A stretch of 52,173 nucleotides of DNA, taken from NCBI GenBank assembly GCA_900767135.1, contig CAAFYU010000010.1, forward strand, positions 1 through 52,173, read 5' to 3'. Every line of letters begins with the position of its first letter. Positions within the stretch are counted from its first letter, which is position 1. This stretch comes from Candidatus Gastranaerophilales bacterium (lineage in GTDB: Bacteria > Cyanobacteriota > Vampirovibrionia > Gastranaerophilales > Gastranaerophilaceae). This document shows positions 24,690 through 31,870 of the stretch, piece after piece. The notes under the pieces were generated by a model, which did not search any database, was not told where the DNA came from, and was given only the letters and a program-made list of their open reading frames with translations. The position numbers and the translations under genes are program-made.

Positions 24690-25670
24690 ATGAAAGTAGT
24701 AATAATCGGCAATGGTGACATGTTGGCCAACTTGATAGAAGGTACTCTATTATCAGGGAATGAGGTCGTTGGAGTAATGAGATATGAGCGAATGAAGTTC
24801 CCGCCATTTGTGTTAGGATTTTACGATTTTTTTAAATCTTCTTCTGTTTTTACACTTATCAAAGAGAAGAAGTTACATGAAATAAAACTTCGTTCTGCAA
24901 ATTCCGAAGCCTTTAAAAAGGAACTGTTAAGACTTAATGTTGATGTTTTGCTTGTTGGTTCGTGGTCTGAAAAGCTTAAAAAAGAAGTGTTTGATATTCC
25001 CACAATTGCATCCGTAAATGTTCACCCTTCATTTTTACCCAAATATAGAGGCCCAAACCCTTATTTGCAAACGATTTTACATGGGGAAAAGAAATCCGGT
25101 ATTACATTTCATTTAATAGATGAAAAATTCGATAATGGTGGTATTTTGGAGCAAAAAGAAATCGATATTTTTCCCAATGATACGTCAAAGGAGTTGAGAG
25201 AAAGAACTGTTTTTTATGCTCGTCAAATGTGTGCAGATGTCTTGTCAAAGCTTGAAAATGGATTGCTTATTCCGGTAGCACAAAACCAAAATCTTGCTCA
25301 ATATTATCCAAATATAAAGCCGATTGATATGATGTTGGATTTTGAAAAGGAAACAGCAGAGCAAATAGATGCAAGAATTCGTGCGTTTCACCCTTGGCTA
25401 CCATGTTATGTAACTTACGGGAAGAAATATTTTATTCCAAATCCATATAAATTAAAAATTTTTGATGAAGAATATACTCAAAAAATTCTTGCCAAAAACG
25501 AGATTACACAACCGAAAATTGGGTCTATTATCGGAACTCATTACAAATCAAGAACAATAATTGTGATGTGCCAAAACGGCAAATCGTTAAAAATGGTTGG
25601 GACAAATTTATATGGTTATTTCAATCGATTTTTCACTAAAACTTTCATAAAAAATATTGATTTGAAATAA
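24690..25670 (+). CDS. Formyltransferase-family protein (Fmt-like)
   Basis: 326 residues with the N-x-H...D catalytic set of 10-formyl-THF transferases: Asn110 and His112 in SVNVHPSFLPKYRG, and Asp148 in DEKFDNGGIL. The N-terminal Rossmann half starts MKVVIIGNGD, and the C-terminal part (about 210-326) is OB-like. Methionyl-tRNA formyltransferase usually has SLLPRWRGAAPI; here it is FLPKYRGPNPYLQTI, and the N-terminal third is unusual. It may therefore be Fmt itself or a related amino-sugar or other N-formyltransferase. AGGAAGG precedes the ATG. It lies between smpB and cysK. Confidence 0.75.
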   Translation: MKVVIIGNGDMLANLIEGTLLSGNEVVGVMRYERMKFPPFVLGFYDFFKSSSVFTLIKEKKLHEIKLRSANSEAFKKELLRLNVDVLLVGSWSEKLKKEVFDIPTIASVNVHPSFLPKYRGPNPYLQTILHGEKKSGITFHLIDEKFDNGGILEQKEIDIFPNDTSKELRERTVFYARQMCADVLSKLENGLLIPVAQNQNLAQYYPNIKPIDMMLDFEKETAEQIDARIRAFHPWLPCYVTYGKKYFIPNPYKLKIFDEEYTQKILAKNEITQPKIGSIIGTHYKSRTIIVMCQNGKSLKMVGTNLYGYFNRFFTKTFIKNIDLK

Positions 25671-25694
25671 TTTTGTTTTCTAAATCTTCTTTCG

Positions 25695-25703
25695 TGTTAT
25701 ACT
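25695..25703 (+). promoter_or_regulatory. Extended -10 promoter of cysK
   Basis: TG-T-TATACT. A possible -35, TTGTTT, lies 19 nt upstream of the -10. The start is about 25 nt before the ATG. Confidence 0.5.
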
Positions 25704-25732
25704 TTTGGCAAAAATAGAAAAGAGGTAGGGTT

Positions 25733-26653
25733 ATGGAAATAAAAAATAATATTTTAGAATTAATCGGCAAAACTCCGTTAGTGCAAATAAATAAACTTGA
25801 TGGCTGTAAAGGTGCTCGTATTGTCGCAAAAGTTGAAAGTTTTAATCCTGCCGGATCTATAAAAGACAGACCTGCTTATAATATGATCGATGTTGCTGAA
25901 AAACAGGGACTTATCAACAAAGATACAGTTATTATTGAACCAACAAGCGGTAATATGGGAGTTGGACTTGCTCTTGCCTGTGCTGTGAAGGGGTATAAGG
26001 TCATTTTTACAATGCCCGAAACAATGAGTATTGAACGTAGGAAATTAATGGAAGCTTATGGTGCGAAACTCGTTTTAACAGAGGGTTCAAAGGGAATGAA
26101 AGGCTCAGTTGACAAAGCTCTTGAACTAAGTAAAGAAATCGCAAATTCTTTTGTCCCAATGCAATTTGAAAATCCTGCAAACCCAGAAATCCATGAAAAA
26201 ACAACAGCCGAAGAAATCTGGCATGATACAGATGGTAAGGTTGATATTGTAATTGCGGGAGTTGGAACTGGTGGAACAATTTCCGGAATAGGGCGTAATT
26301 TGAAAAAGAAAAATCCGAACATAAAGATTATTGCTGTTGAGCCGTACAAATCGCAAGTTTTAGCCGGCAAACAAGCTTCCGGTCATGGTATTCAAGGTAT
26401 AGGTGCGAATTTTGTGCCTAAAAACTTTGATAAAAGCGTAGTTGATGAGATTATTCCTGTAAAAGACGAAGATGCAATAGATACAGCACGACTTCTTGCT
26501 AAAAAAGAAGGGATTTTATCTGGAATTTCATCTGGAGCCTCAATGTTTGCAGCACTTGAAGAAGGTAAAAAAGAAGAAAACAAGGGCAAATTGATAGTTA
26601 CCATTTTACCGGACACAGGTGAAAGATACCTTTCAAGTATATTGTTTGCATGA
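25733..26653 (+). CDS. cysK: Cysteine synthase (O-acetylserine sulfhydrylase)
   Basis: A fold-type II PLP enzyme making cysteine from O-acetylserine and sulfide. 306 residues: Lys44 in NPAGSIKDRPA (Schiff base), TSGNMGVGLA (the substrate loop, where most enzymes have TSGNTG), the PLP-phosphate loop GVGTGGTISG, and SGISSGASMFAA near the end. Length is typical. No cysE is adjacent. GAGGTAGGGTT precedes the ATG. Confidence 0.93.
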   Translation: MEIKNNILELIGKTPLVQINKLDGCKGARIVAKVESFNPAGSIKDRPAYNMIDVAEKQGLINKDTVIIEPTSGNMGVGLALACAVKGYKVIFTMPETMSIERRKLMEAYGAKLVLTEGSKGMKGSVDKALELSKEIANSFVPMQFENPANPEIHEKTTAEEIWHDTDGKVDIVIAGVGTGGTISGIGRNLKKKNPNIKIIAVEPYKSQVLAGKQASGHGIQGIGANFVPKNFDKSVVDEIIPVKDEDAIDTARLLAKKEGILSGISSGASMFAALEEGKKEENKGKLIVTILPDTGERYLSSILFA

Positions 26654-26742
26654 TAAAGATAACAAAAAAGCCTGATTTTTGTAAAGTTTTGTAAAATCTT
26701 AAAAATATCTATATGCTTTGTGTAGTGTGAGTTTGAGGCATG

Positions 26743-26752
26743 CCCCCCCCCC
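26743..26752. repeat. Homopolymeric C10 tract
   Basis: Ten consecutive C residues in an otherwise A/T-rich intergenic region, 81 nt upstream of the Pro/Thr-rich protein gene. Runs of this length are prone to slipped-strand length change. Confidence 0.9.
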
Positions 26753-26765
26753 GAGTCTTTATTTC

Positions 26766-26792
26766 ACTTTTTGAAATTCTACTTTTTGAAAT
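26766..26792. repeat. 12-nt direct repeat upstream of the Pro/Thr-rich gene
   Basis: ACTTTTTGAAAT occurs at 26766-26777 and again at 26781-26792, 15 bp apart. It lies between the C10 tract and the gene and could be a regulator half-site pair or a duplication that includes a -35-like TTGAAA. Confidence 0.6.
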
Positions 26793-26833
26793 GTTTTTAT
26801 TTATATATAAGAGAAGCGTATAAGGAGAGCTAA

Positions 26834-28060
26834 ATGTCTACACAAACAATAACCATTGGCAAAGGTCAGGGAATTACACAAGCGATTGCAAAGAAACTTA
26901 ACCTGCAACCAAATGACTTAAACCAACTTGATACCAATATTTGGTCTCAGGTTTTAACTGAAATAAAAAATGACAATAATAGTAAAACAAAATTTAAAGA
27001 TGCTGAAACCCAATACGACTCTAGCTCAAATAACTTTAAGGGGTGGAATGTACAAGAAAAAGAAAAAATATCACTAGATAATACCACTCTTTCTAAAATC
27101 AAACAATTAATAGATAATAAATTAAAGGGAGCATCTAAAGCCCCGGTAGTAACACCACCACCAGCAATAACAACTAGCAATCCAACCGTTGAAGCACCTA
27201 ATATTACGATAAAAGGTATAGAAGTTAAACCCCCTGAAGAACAACCACTTGTAGCTACTGGCAAACAGCTTACACGCTACGTTGACGGTCAAAAACAAAC
27301 GATAGAAATCGGGCAAAATGATAATGGGCAAAAAACTCGCTATCTTGTAAACGAAGATGGAACAAGAGGCGAAGAACTTGTTACTATGACAACGGTAGGT
27401 AAAAATACATATCAAACCAAAAGCAAATTTGAAGCAGAAGTAAAAAGCGTTCTTGGACTTGGACAAAAAGAAGAAATTCCGAAAGACCTAAAACCTTTTT
27501 ATGTTGAAATTGGTGGAGAAGCACAACTTATGTTTAAATCTTCACAAGGAACTTTGACTCCTAAGCAAGCTTTGGCATTGGTTAATAAAAATAAGTCGGC
27601 ATCTACTCCACCGCCAGATATAACACAGGTAACGACAGATAATGCAACCAATAATAGTCCTGAAACAACTCCTGCTTCTGGAAACTCAACCACTTTGTCC
27701 GGAGGCATATTAAATATCGCTAAAAGATACGCAATTGAAATGGATTACAAATTTAATAATAAAGATCTCTCTCAATTGGACAATGGTGCAGAAATTATTT
27801 ACAACGGAACTCCATGCCATGTTTCGAAAGATAGAACAGGAATACATTTAATTGATAACTCTGGAAAAGAAATTTATACAGAAGCTTTCCGTGAAGGTTC
27901 AGATGTTGAAGCGCCTCCTAAAAAAGAAAAACCAGCAGTAAGAACAACACCAACTCCAACCGCAACAAACCAAAGTTCGCAATATATTAAAACGGGGCCA
28001 TTAGAGCCAAGCACCACATCTGGACAACATTATTGGACTAAAAATGGAGAATTAGAATAA
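26834..28060 (+). CDS. Orphan protein with Pro/Thr-rich linkers
   Basis: 408 residues, family not recognised, no signal peptide. The N terminus (1-45; TITIGKGQGITQAIAKKLNL...) has a LysM-like rhythm but is not a clear LysM. Pro/Thr/Ser-rich linkers (near 105-140, 255-290, 350-390) separate two small domains: a beta-rich one with LTRYVDGQKQTIEIGQNDNGQKTRYLVNEDG, and a second with MDYKFNNKDLSQLDNGAEIIYNG. TAAGGAGAG precedes the ATG. Multi-domain beads-on-linkers suggest an exported or envelope-interacting protein despite the missing signal. The upstream C10 tract may modulate expression. Confidence 0.75.
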   Translation: MSTQTITIGKGQGITQAIAKKLNLQPNDLNQLDTNIWSQVLTEIKNDNNSKTKFKDAETQYDSSSNNFKGWNVQEKEKISLDNTTLSKIKQLIDNKLKGASKAPVVTPPPAITTSNPTVEAPNITIKGIEVKPPEEQPLVATGKQLTRYVDGQKQTIEIGQNDNGQKTRYLVNEDGTRGEELVTMTTVGKNTYQTKSKFEAEVKSVLGLGQKEEIPKDLKPFYVEIGGEAQLMFKSSQGTLTPKQALALVNKNKSASTPPPDITQVTTDNATNNSPETTPASGNSTTLSGGILNIAKRYAIEMDYKFNNKDLSQLDNGAEIIYNGTPCHVSKDRTGIHLIDNSGKEIYTEAFREGSDVEAPPKKEKPAVRTTPTPTATNQSSQYIKTGPLEPSTTSGQHYWTKNGELE

Positions 28061-28065
28061 TAAAG

Positions 28066-28097
28066 CGTCGCAATCTATAAAGATTGCGACGTTTTTA
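28066..28097 (+). terminator. Terminator after the Pro/Thr-rich gene
   Basis: Perfect 10-bp stem CGTCGCAATC / GATTGCGACG with a 6-nt loop and T5 tail. Confidence 0.92.
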
Positions 28098-28102
28098 ATG
28101 TT

Positions 28103-28161
28103 TCGTCATTCTGAGCGTTTAACGATAAATCTTATCAAAGAACTCATGTATTTCTCAGAAT
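28103..28161. repeat. CGTCATTCTGAG-type inverted repeat
   Basis: CATTCTGAG (28107-28115) faces CTCAGAATG (28153-28161). The left arm CGTCATTCTGAG is identical to that at 28-39, and both copies lie next to a terminator. Confidence 0.6.
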
Positions 28162-28174
28162 GTTATTTTTCGGA

Positions 28175-29818
28175 TTAAAATCCGCCCATTCCGCCCATAC
28201 CTTGTGGCATAGCCGGCATTTCAGGTTTTTCTTCCGGAATATCAATTACAGCAGCTTCTGTTGTTAACAACATAGAACCTACTGATGCTGCATTTTCCAA
28301 AGCTGAACGAGTAACTTTCGCAGGGTCTACGATACCTGATTTGAACATATCAACATATTCATTATTCAATGCATCGTAACCATAAGCTGCATCATGTGAC
28401 ATTACTGTATCGATTACAACATCAGCCTTAGCACCTGAGTTATAAGCAATTGATCTTAAAGGTACATCAAGAGCTGCTGTCAAGATTTTGAACCCGATTT
28501 TTTCATCATCAGAATCAAAATGAGTTGTTTCAATCATCTTAGACAATTTTTGTTGAACTCTAACAAGTGCAACGCCACCACCAGGAACAATACCTTCTTC
28601 GTTAGCGGCACGAGTTGCGTTCAACGCATCTTCAATTCTCAATTTTCTTTCTTTCAATTCAACTTCTGAAGCAGCACCAACTTCGATTACAGCTACGCCG
28701 CCAGAAAGTTTTGCAACACGTTCTTGAAGTTTTTCTCTATCGTATTCAGAATCAGAAGCTTCAATTTGTTTTCTGATTAATCTTACTCTGTCTTGAACAG
28801 CGTCTTTTGTTTCGTCACCTACAACGATTGTAGTTTCGTCTTTTGTAACAGTTACACGTTTTGCTTTACCAAGCATTTGAGTTGTTACGTTTTCAAGTTT
28901 GATACCAAGTTCTTCTGTGAACATTTCGCCACCTGTCAAAATTGCGATATCTTCAAGCATAGCTTTTCTTCTATCGCCAAATCCAGGAGCTTTTACAGCA
29001 ACTGCTCTCAAAACTTTTCTCATTGTGTTTACAACCAATGTAGCAAGAGCTTCACCTTCAACATCTTCTGCTATCAACAACAAAGATTTGCCATCACGAG
29101 CAACTTGTTCCAACAATGGAACCATATCCGAAATCAAGTTGATTTTCTTGTTGCAACAGAATACGTAAGCGTCTTCCAAAACAGCTTCCATTCTTTCAGG
29201 GTCTGTTACAAAGTATGGTGACAAATAACCTTTGTCAAATTGCATACCTTCAACAACTTTTAAGTTAGTTCCGAAAGATTTACTTTCTTCAACAGTGATA
29301 ACGCCGTCGTGTCCAACTTTTTCCATTGCTTCTGCGATAAGTTCACCGATTTCTTTGTTATTACCGGCAGAAATTGCAGCAACTTGTGCGATTTCTTCTT
29401 TTGTATTAACAGGTCTTGACATATCTTTAATTTCTTTTACAGAAATTTCAACAGCTTTATCAATACCACGTTTCATAGACATAGGGTTTGCACCTGCTGT
29501 CAAATTTTTCAAGCCTTCTCTAACGATTGCTTGTGCCAATACAGAAGCGGTTGTTGTACCGTCACCTGCAACATCATTTGTTTTAGATGAAACTTCTTTT
29601 AGAAGTTGAGCACCTGCATTTTCAAGACCGTCTTTAAGTTCAATTTCTTTTGCAATAGTAACGCCATCGTTAACGATTTGAGGAGCACCGTATTTCTTTT
29701 CAAGAATAACGTTTCTGCCTTTTGGTCCAAGTGTAACCTTAACAGCATCTGCTACTGCATCTATACCATTCAAAAGAGCCTTTCTGGCTTCTTCATTAAA
29801 TACTATACGTTTTGCCAT
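28175..29818 (-). CDS. groEL: Chaperonin GroEL
   Basis: ATP-driven chaperonin of 547 residues. Visible are LGPKGRNVILEKKYG, the ATP loop VAGDGTTTASVLAQA, the apical domain, GGGVALVRV and the C-terminal methionine/glycine tail MPQGMGGMGGF. GGAGAAATAAAA precedes the ATG. It follows groES but is separated from it by 135 nt that contain a palindromic repeat. Confidence 0.98.
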   Translation of the reverse strand: MAKRIVFNEEARKALLNGIDAVADAVKVTLGPKGRNVILEKKYGAPQIVNDGVTIAKEIELKDGLENAGAQLLKEVSSKTNDVAGDGTTTASVLAQAIVREGLKNLTAGANPMSMKRGIDKAVEISVKEIKDMSRPVNTKEEIAQVAAISAGNNKEIGELIAEAMEKVGHDGVITVEESKSFGTNLKVVEGMQFDKGYLSPYFVTDPERMEAVLEDAYVFCCNKKINLISDMVPLLEQVARDGKSLLLIAEDVEGEALATLVVNTMRKVLRAVAVKAPGFGDRRKAMLEDIAILTGGEMFTEELGIKLENVTTQMLGKAKRVTVTKDETTIVVGDETKDAVQDRVRLIRKQIEASDSEYDREKLQERVAKLSGGVAVIEVGAASEVELKERKLRIEDALNATRAANEEGIVPGGGVALVRVQQKLSKMIETTHFDSDDEKIGFKILTAALDVPLRSIAYNSGAKADVVIDTVMSHDAAYGYDALNNEYVDMFKSGIVDPAKVTRSALENAASVGSMLLTTEAAVIDIPEEKPEMPAMPQGMGGMGGF

Positions 29819-29838
29819 TTTTATTTCTCCTTACCATT

Positions 29839-29952
29839 GTGAAAAGTGAGACGTGAAACGTGAAAAGTCCTTTAAAGGTGCTATGCACCAAAGCAACTAA
29901 TGAGCGAAGCGAACTAAATGGGCTTTTCACTTCTTACTTTTCACTTTTCACT
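29839..29952. repeat. MITE-like palindromic element between groES and groEL
   Basis: The left arm is built of GTGAAAAGTGA... units (29839-29868) and the right arm of their reverse complement (CTTTTCAC, then TTTTCACTTTTCAC up to 29952). The interior carries GGTGC-TAT-GCACC and GAGCGAAGCGAA. The whole can fold back on itself and has no ORF. The same heptamer occurs at 3452-3477. It resembles a small non-autonomous or extragenic palindromic repeat inserted in the groESL spacer. Confidence 0.7.
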
Positions 29953-29953
29953 T

Positions 29954-30238
29954 CTACTCAATCACTGCCAATGCGTCTTTTACAGACAAAATTTTGTATT
30001 CAACGCCGTCCATTTTGATATCAGTTCCGGCGTATTTTGCATAAAGAACTACATCACCAACTTTAACGTCCATAGGTTCTCTTTCGCCTTTTTCGTTCAT
30101 TTTACCAACGCCAACAGCAACAACTTCGCCTTTTTGAGGTTTTTCTTTTGCACTGTCAGGAATAAAAATACCGCCTGATGTTTGTTCTGTATCTTCAACA
30201 ACTTTAATAACAATTCTGTCACCTAATGGTTTTAACAT
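29954..30238 (-). CDS. groES: Co-chaperonin GroES
   Basis: 94 residues forming the heptameric lid of GroEL. Conserved LKPLGDRIVIKV, the mobile loop EQTSGGIFIPDSAKEKPQKGEVVAVG, and DVVLYAKYAGTDIKMDG. AAAAGGAGAG precedes the ATG. No CIRCE element (TTAGCACTC-N9-GAGTGCTAA) is present upstream. Confidence 0.98.
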   Translation of the reverse strand: MLKPLGDRIVIKVVEDTEQTSGGIFIPDSAKEKPQKGEVVAVGVGKMNEKGEREPMDVKVGDVVLYAKYAGTDIKMDGVEYKILSVKDALAVIE

Positions 30239-30300
30239 GATTTTCTCTCCTTTTCTCCTAATTAGTCTACATATATATTTATATAACGGATTTCGAAAAA

Positions 30301-30328
30301 AATTAATTTTCTTAAGGAAAAATTAATT
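30301..30328. promoter_or_regulatory. AT-rich palindrome upstream of groESL
   Basis: AATTAATTTT (30301-30310) and AAAATTAATT (30319-30328) form a perfect 10-bp inverted repeat around CTTAAGGA. It lies 63-90 nt upstream of the groES start, where a heat-shock operator might be expected. Operator function is inferred only from position and symmetry. Confidence 0.4.
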
Positions 30329-30351
30329 ATCTTACAATAGTTATTAAAAAT

Positions 30352-30385
30352 AAAAAAATGACACCTTAGAAAGTGCCATTTTTAA
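30352..30385 (-). terminator. Terminator after the plsC pair
   Basis: Read on minus: AAAAATGGCAC / GTGTCATTTTT with one G-U pair, 17 nt after the stop of the second acyltransferase gene. Confidence 0.82.
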
Positions 30386-30401
30386 TCTTATAAATTTTGG
30401 T

Positions 30402-31097
30402 TTAAACATTTGTGACATCTTTTTCCGGTTTTTGTGCAGAATTCGTGTAATCGGCAAACTCTGTAATTTGTCTGCACCACTCATAAGTAATTTCTTCCGG
30501 ACTCAATTTGTAAGAAATAGGTTTACCAACATGCAAGCGAACTTTTCGTCTTGTAAACGGTTTCAATTTCGGATAGCCCGTGAATTCTCCAATTGCAACA
30601 GGAACAATATCAGCTTTTGCATTTTTTGCAATTACAATAAAGCCTTTTTTCAAATCATTAATATCTGAGCCGTAAGGTCTAATGCCACCTTGCGGAAACA
30701 CACCTAGTGACCAGCTTGTAGACAAAATATCTTTTACTGTTTTAAAAGTTGCAATTTCAGGTTTGGTTCTGTCAACTGCAAATGCTCCAAGACGTTTTAC
30801 AAGCCATTCAAACTTGTCACCTTTTTGGAATAATTCTTTTTTAGCCATATAAGCAATCGGTCTGCCACATGCCATTGTTACCATAGGCGGATCAAAGTGG
30901 GAAACGTGGTTTGCGGTATAGATAAATTTTCCACTTTTTGCCTTTGTTGGAAGGTTTTCACGTCCTGATATTTTACAATCATAAAAAATCTTCATGAACG
31001 GAATTACGACAAAATATAAAAACGCCATGTAAAACATCGTTCTAAAAATATTATATTCGTTCGGATATCTTCTGTTATAATTACGCTCTTTGTTCAT
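30402..31097 (-). CDS. 1-acylglycerol-3-phosphate acyltransferase-like (PlsC), copy 2
   Basis: 231 residues. Acylates lysophosphatidate to phosphatidate at the membrane. Contains the catalytic HX4D box NHVSHFD, AKKELF (block II), the FPQGGIRP substrate block (FPEGTRS in typical enzymes, so the usual Glu and Thr are Gln and Gly) and the VPVAIGEF block. A hydrophobic segment near residues 19-37 anchors it. The start overlaps the end of the upstream paralogue by 17 bp. Confidence 0.88.
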   Translation of the reverse strand: MNKERNYNRRYPNEYNIFRTMFYMAFLYFVVIPFMKIFYDCKISGRENLPTKAKSGKFIYTANHVSHFDPPMVTMACGRPIAYMAKKELFQKGDKFEWLVKRLGAFAVDRTKPEIATFKTVKDILSTSWSLGVFPQGGIRPYGSDINDLKKGFIVIAKNAKADIVPVAIGEFTGYPKLKPFTRRKVRLHVGKPISYKLSPEEITYEWCRQITEFADYTNSAQKPEKDVTNV

Positions 31098-31770
31098 CGC
31101 CAGCTCCTACGTTTTCTTGCGGTTCCACATATTCAAACCCTGTTAATCCCTGAATTTGTCTTATCCATTCTTGTCTGACGACTTCCGGATCTTTGTTATA
31201 AGGAATAGGTTTCCCGATTTTTACGACAACGTGTCCTGTAAACGGTAAATGTCTTGCTTCTTGCGTACCTACTATACCTATCGGTAAAACAGCACATTTA
31301 GTAATTTTAGCAAGTTTTGCAAAACCTTCTGTTACCCCTGTTATAGTTCCCGGAACGCCTCTTGTGCCTTGTGGGAAAATTCCAAAAACCCAATTACTTT
31401 TTTTAATTTCCATAACTGTTTTAATAGTAGATGGTCCAAGGCTTTCTCTATTTACAGCAAAAGTTCCAAGCCAATCAATCCACCATCTGATAAACGGAAT
31501 ATCAAACAACTCTTTTTTTGCCATGAATGATATTCTTCTCGGTAAAATTCCTGCAATCATCGGTGGATCAAGAGTTGACAAGTGGTTTGGACAAACAATA
31601 TATGCGTTATCTTTCGGAACATTTTCCAACCCTTCAACTCTTAGTCTGTAAATCAATTTACATCTAATCATGTAAAAAATTCTGCAAATAATGAATTGGA
31701 AAATAGTTCTCCAAACATTGTATTCATCTGCTGTTCTACGTGTGTAATTTTTATCTTTATCCCAGAACAC
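31081..31770 (-). CDS. 1-acylglycerol-3-phosphate acyltransferase-like (PlsC), copy 1
   Basis: 229 residues with NHLSTLD, MAKKELF, FPQGTRG and VLPIGIVGT, plus an N-terminal hydrophobic segment. About one third identical by eye to the downstream gene, sharing the (N/D)EYN-x-(F/W)RT start, so the pair is an old tandem duplication. The two may differ in acyl-chain choice. GGAGAG precedes the ATG. Driven by the promoter at 31800-31828. Confidence 0.9.
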   Translation of the reverse strand: MFWDKDKNYTRRTADEYNVWRTIFQFIICRIFYMIRCKLIYRLRVEGLENVPKDNAYIVCPNHLSTLDPPMIAGILPRRISFMAKKELFDIPFIRWWIDWLGTFAVNRESLGPSTIKTVMEIKKSNWVFGIFPQGTRGVPGTITGVTEGFAKLAKITKCAVLPIGIVGTQEARHLPFTGHVVVKIGKPIPYNKDPEVVRQEWIRQIQGLTGFEYVEPQENVGAGDEQRA

Positions 31771-31799
31771 GTTTTCTCTCCTTTAAGTCTAATAACATT

Positions 31800-31828
31800 A
31801 TTATATATATAAAATTTGCACATTACAA
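31800..31828 (-). promoter_or_regulatory. Promoter of the plsC pair
   Basis: Minus strand TTGTAA (31828-31823), 17 nt, TATAAT (31805-31800). It overlaps the plus-strand promoter at 31816-31844. Confidence 0.75.
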
Positions 31829-31844
31829 GTTTTTAATATATATT
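31816..31844 (+). promoter_or_regulatory. Promoter of the phosphohexomutase gene
   Basis: TTGCAC (31816-31821), 17 nt, TATATT (31839-31844). The start near 31851 is followed by AAGGAGAG. Confidence 0.65.
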
Positions 31845-31870
31845 ATAACTATTATTAAGGAGAGAAATAT

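Noticed and set aside
26007..26616. Overlapping minus-strand open frames across cysK
   Set aside because: Antisense to cysK; several frames open at once reflects codon bias, not genes.
28793..29842. Several open frames on the plus strand across groEL (for example 28793-29221, 29232-29609)
   Set aside because: They are antisense to the secure groEL gene, have Cys/Phe- or Ser-rich shadow composition and no ribosome-binding sites.
30239..30301. CIRCE/HrcA operator before groES
   Set aside because: No TTAGCACTC-N9-GAGTGCTAA or close variant is present; only an unrelated palindrome was found.
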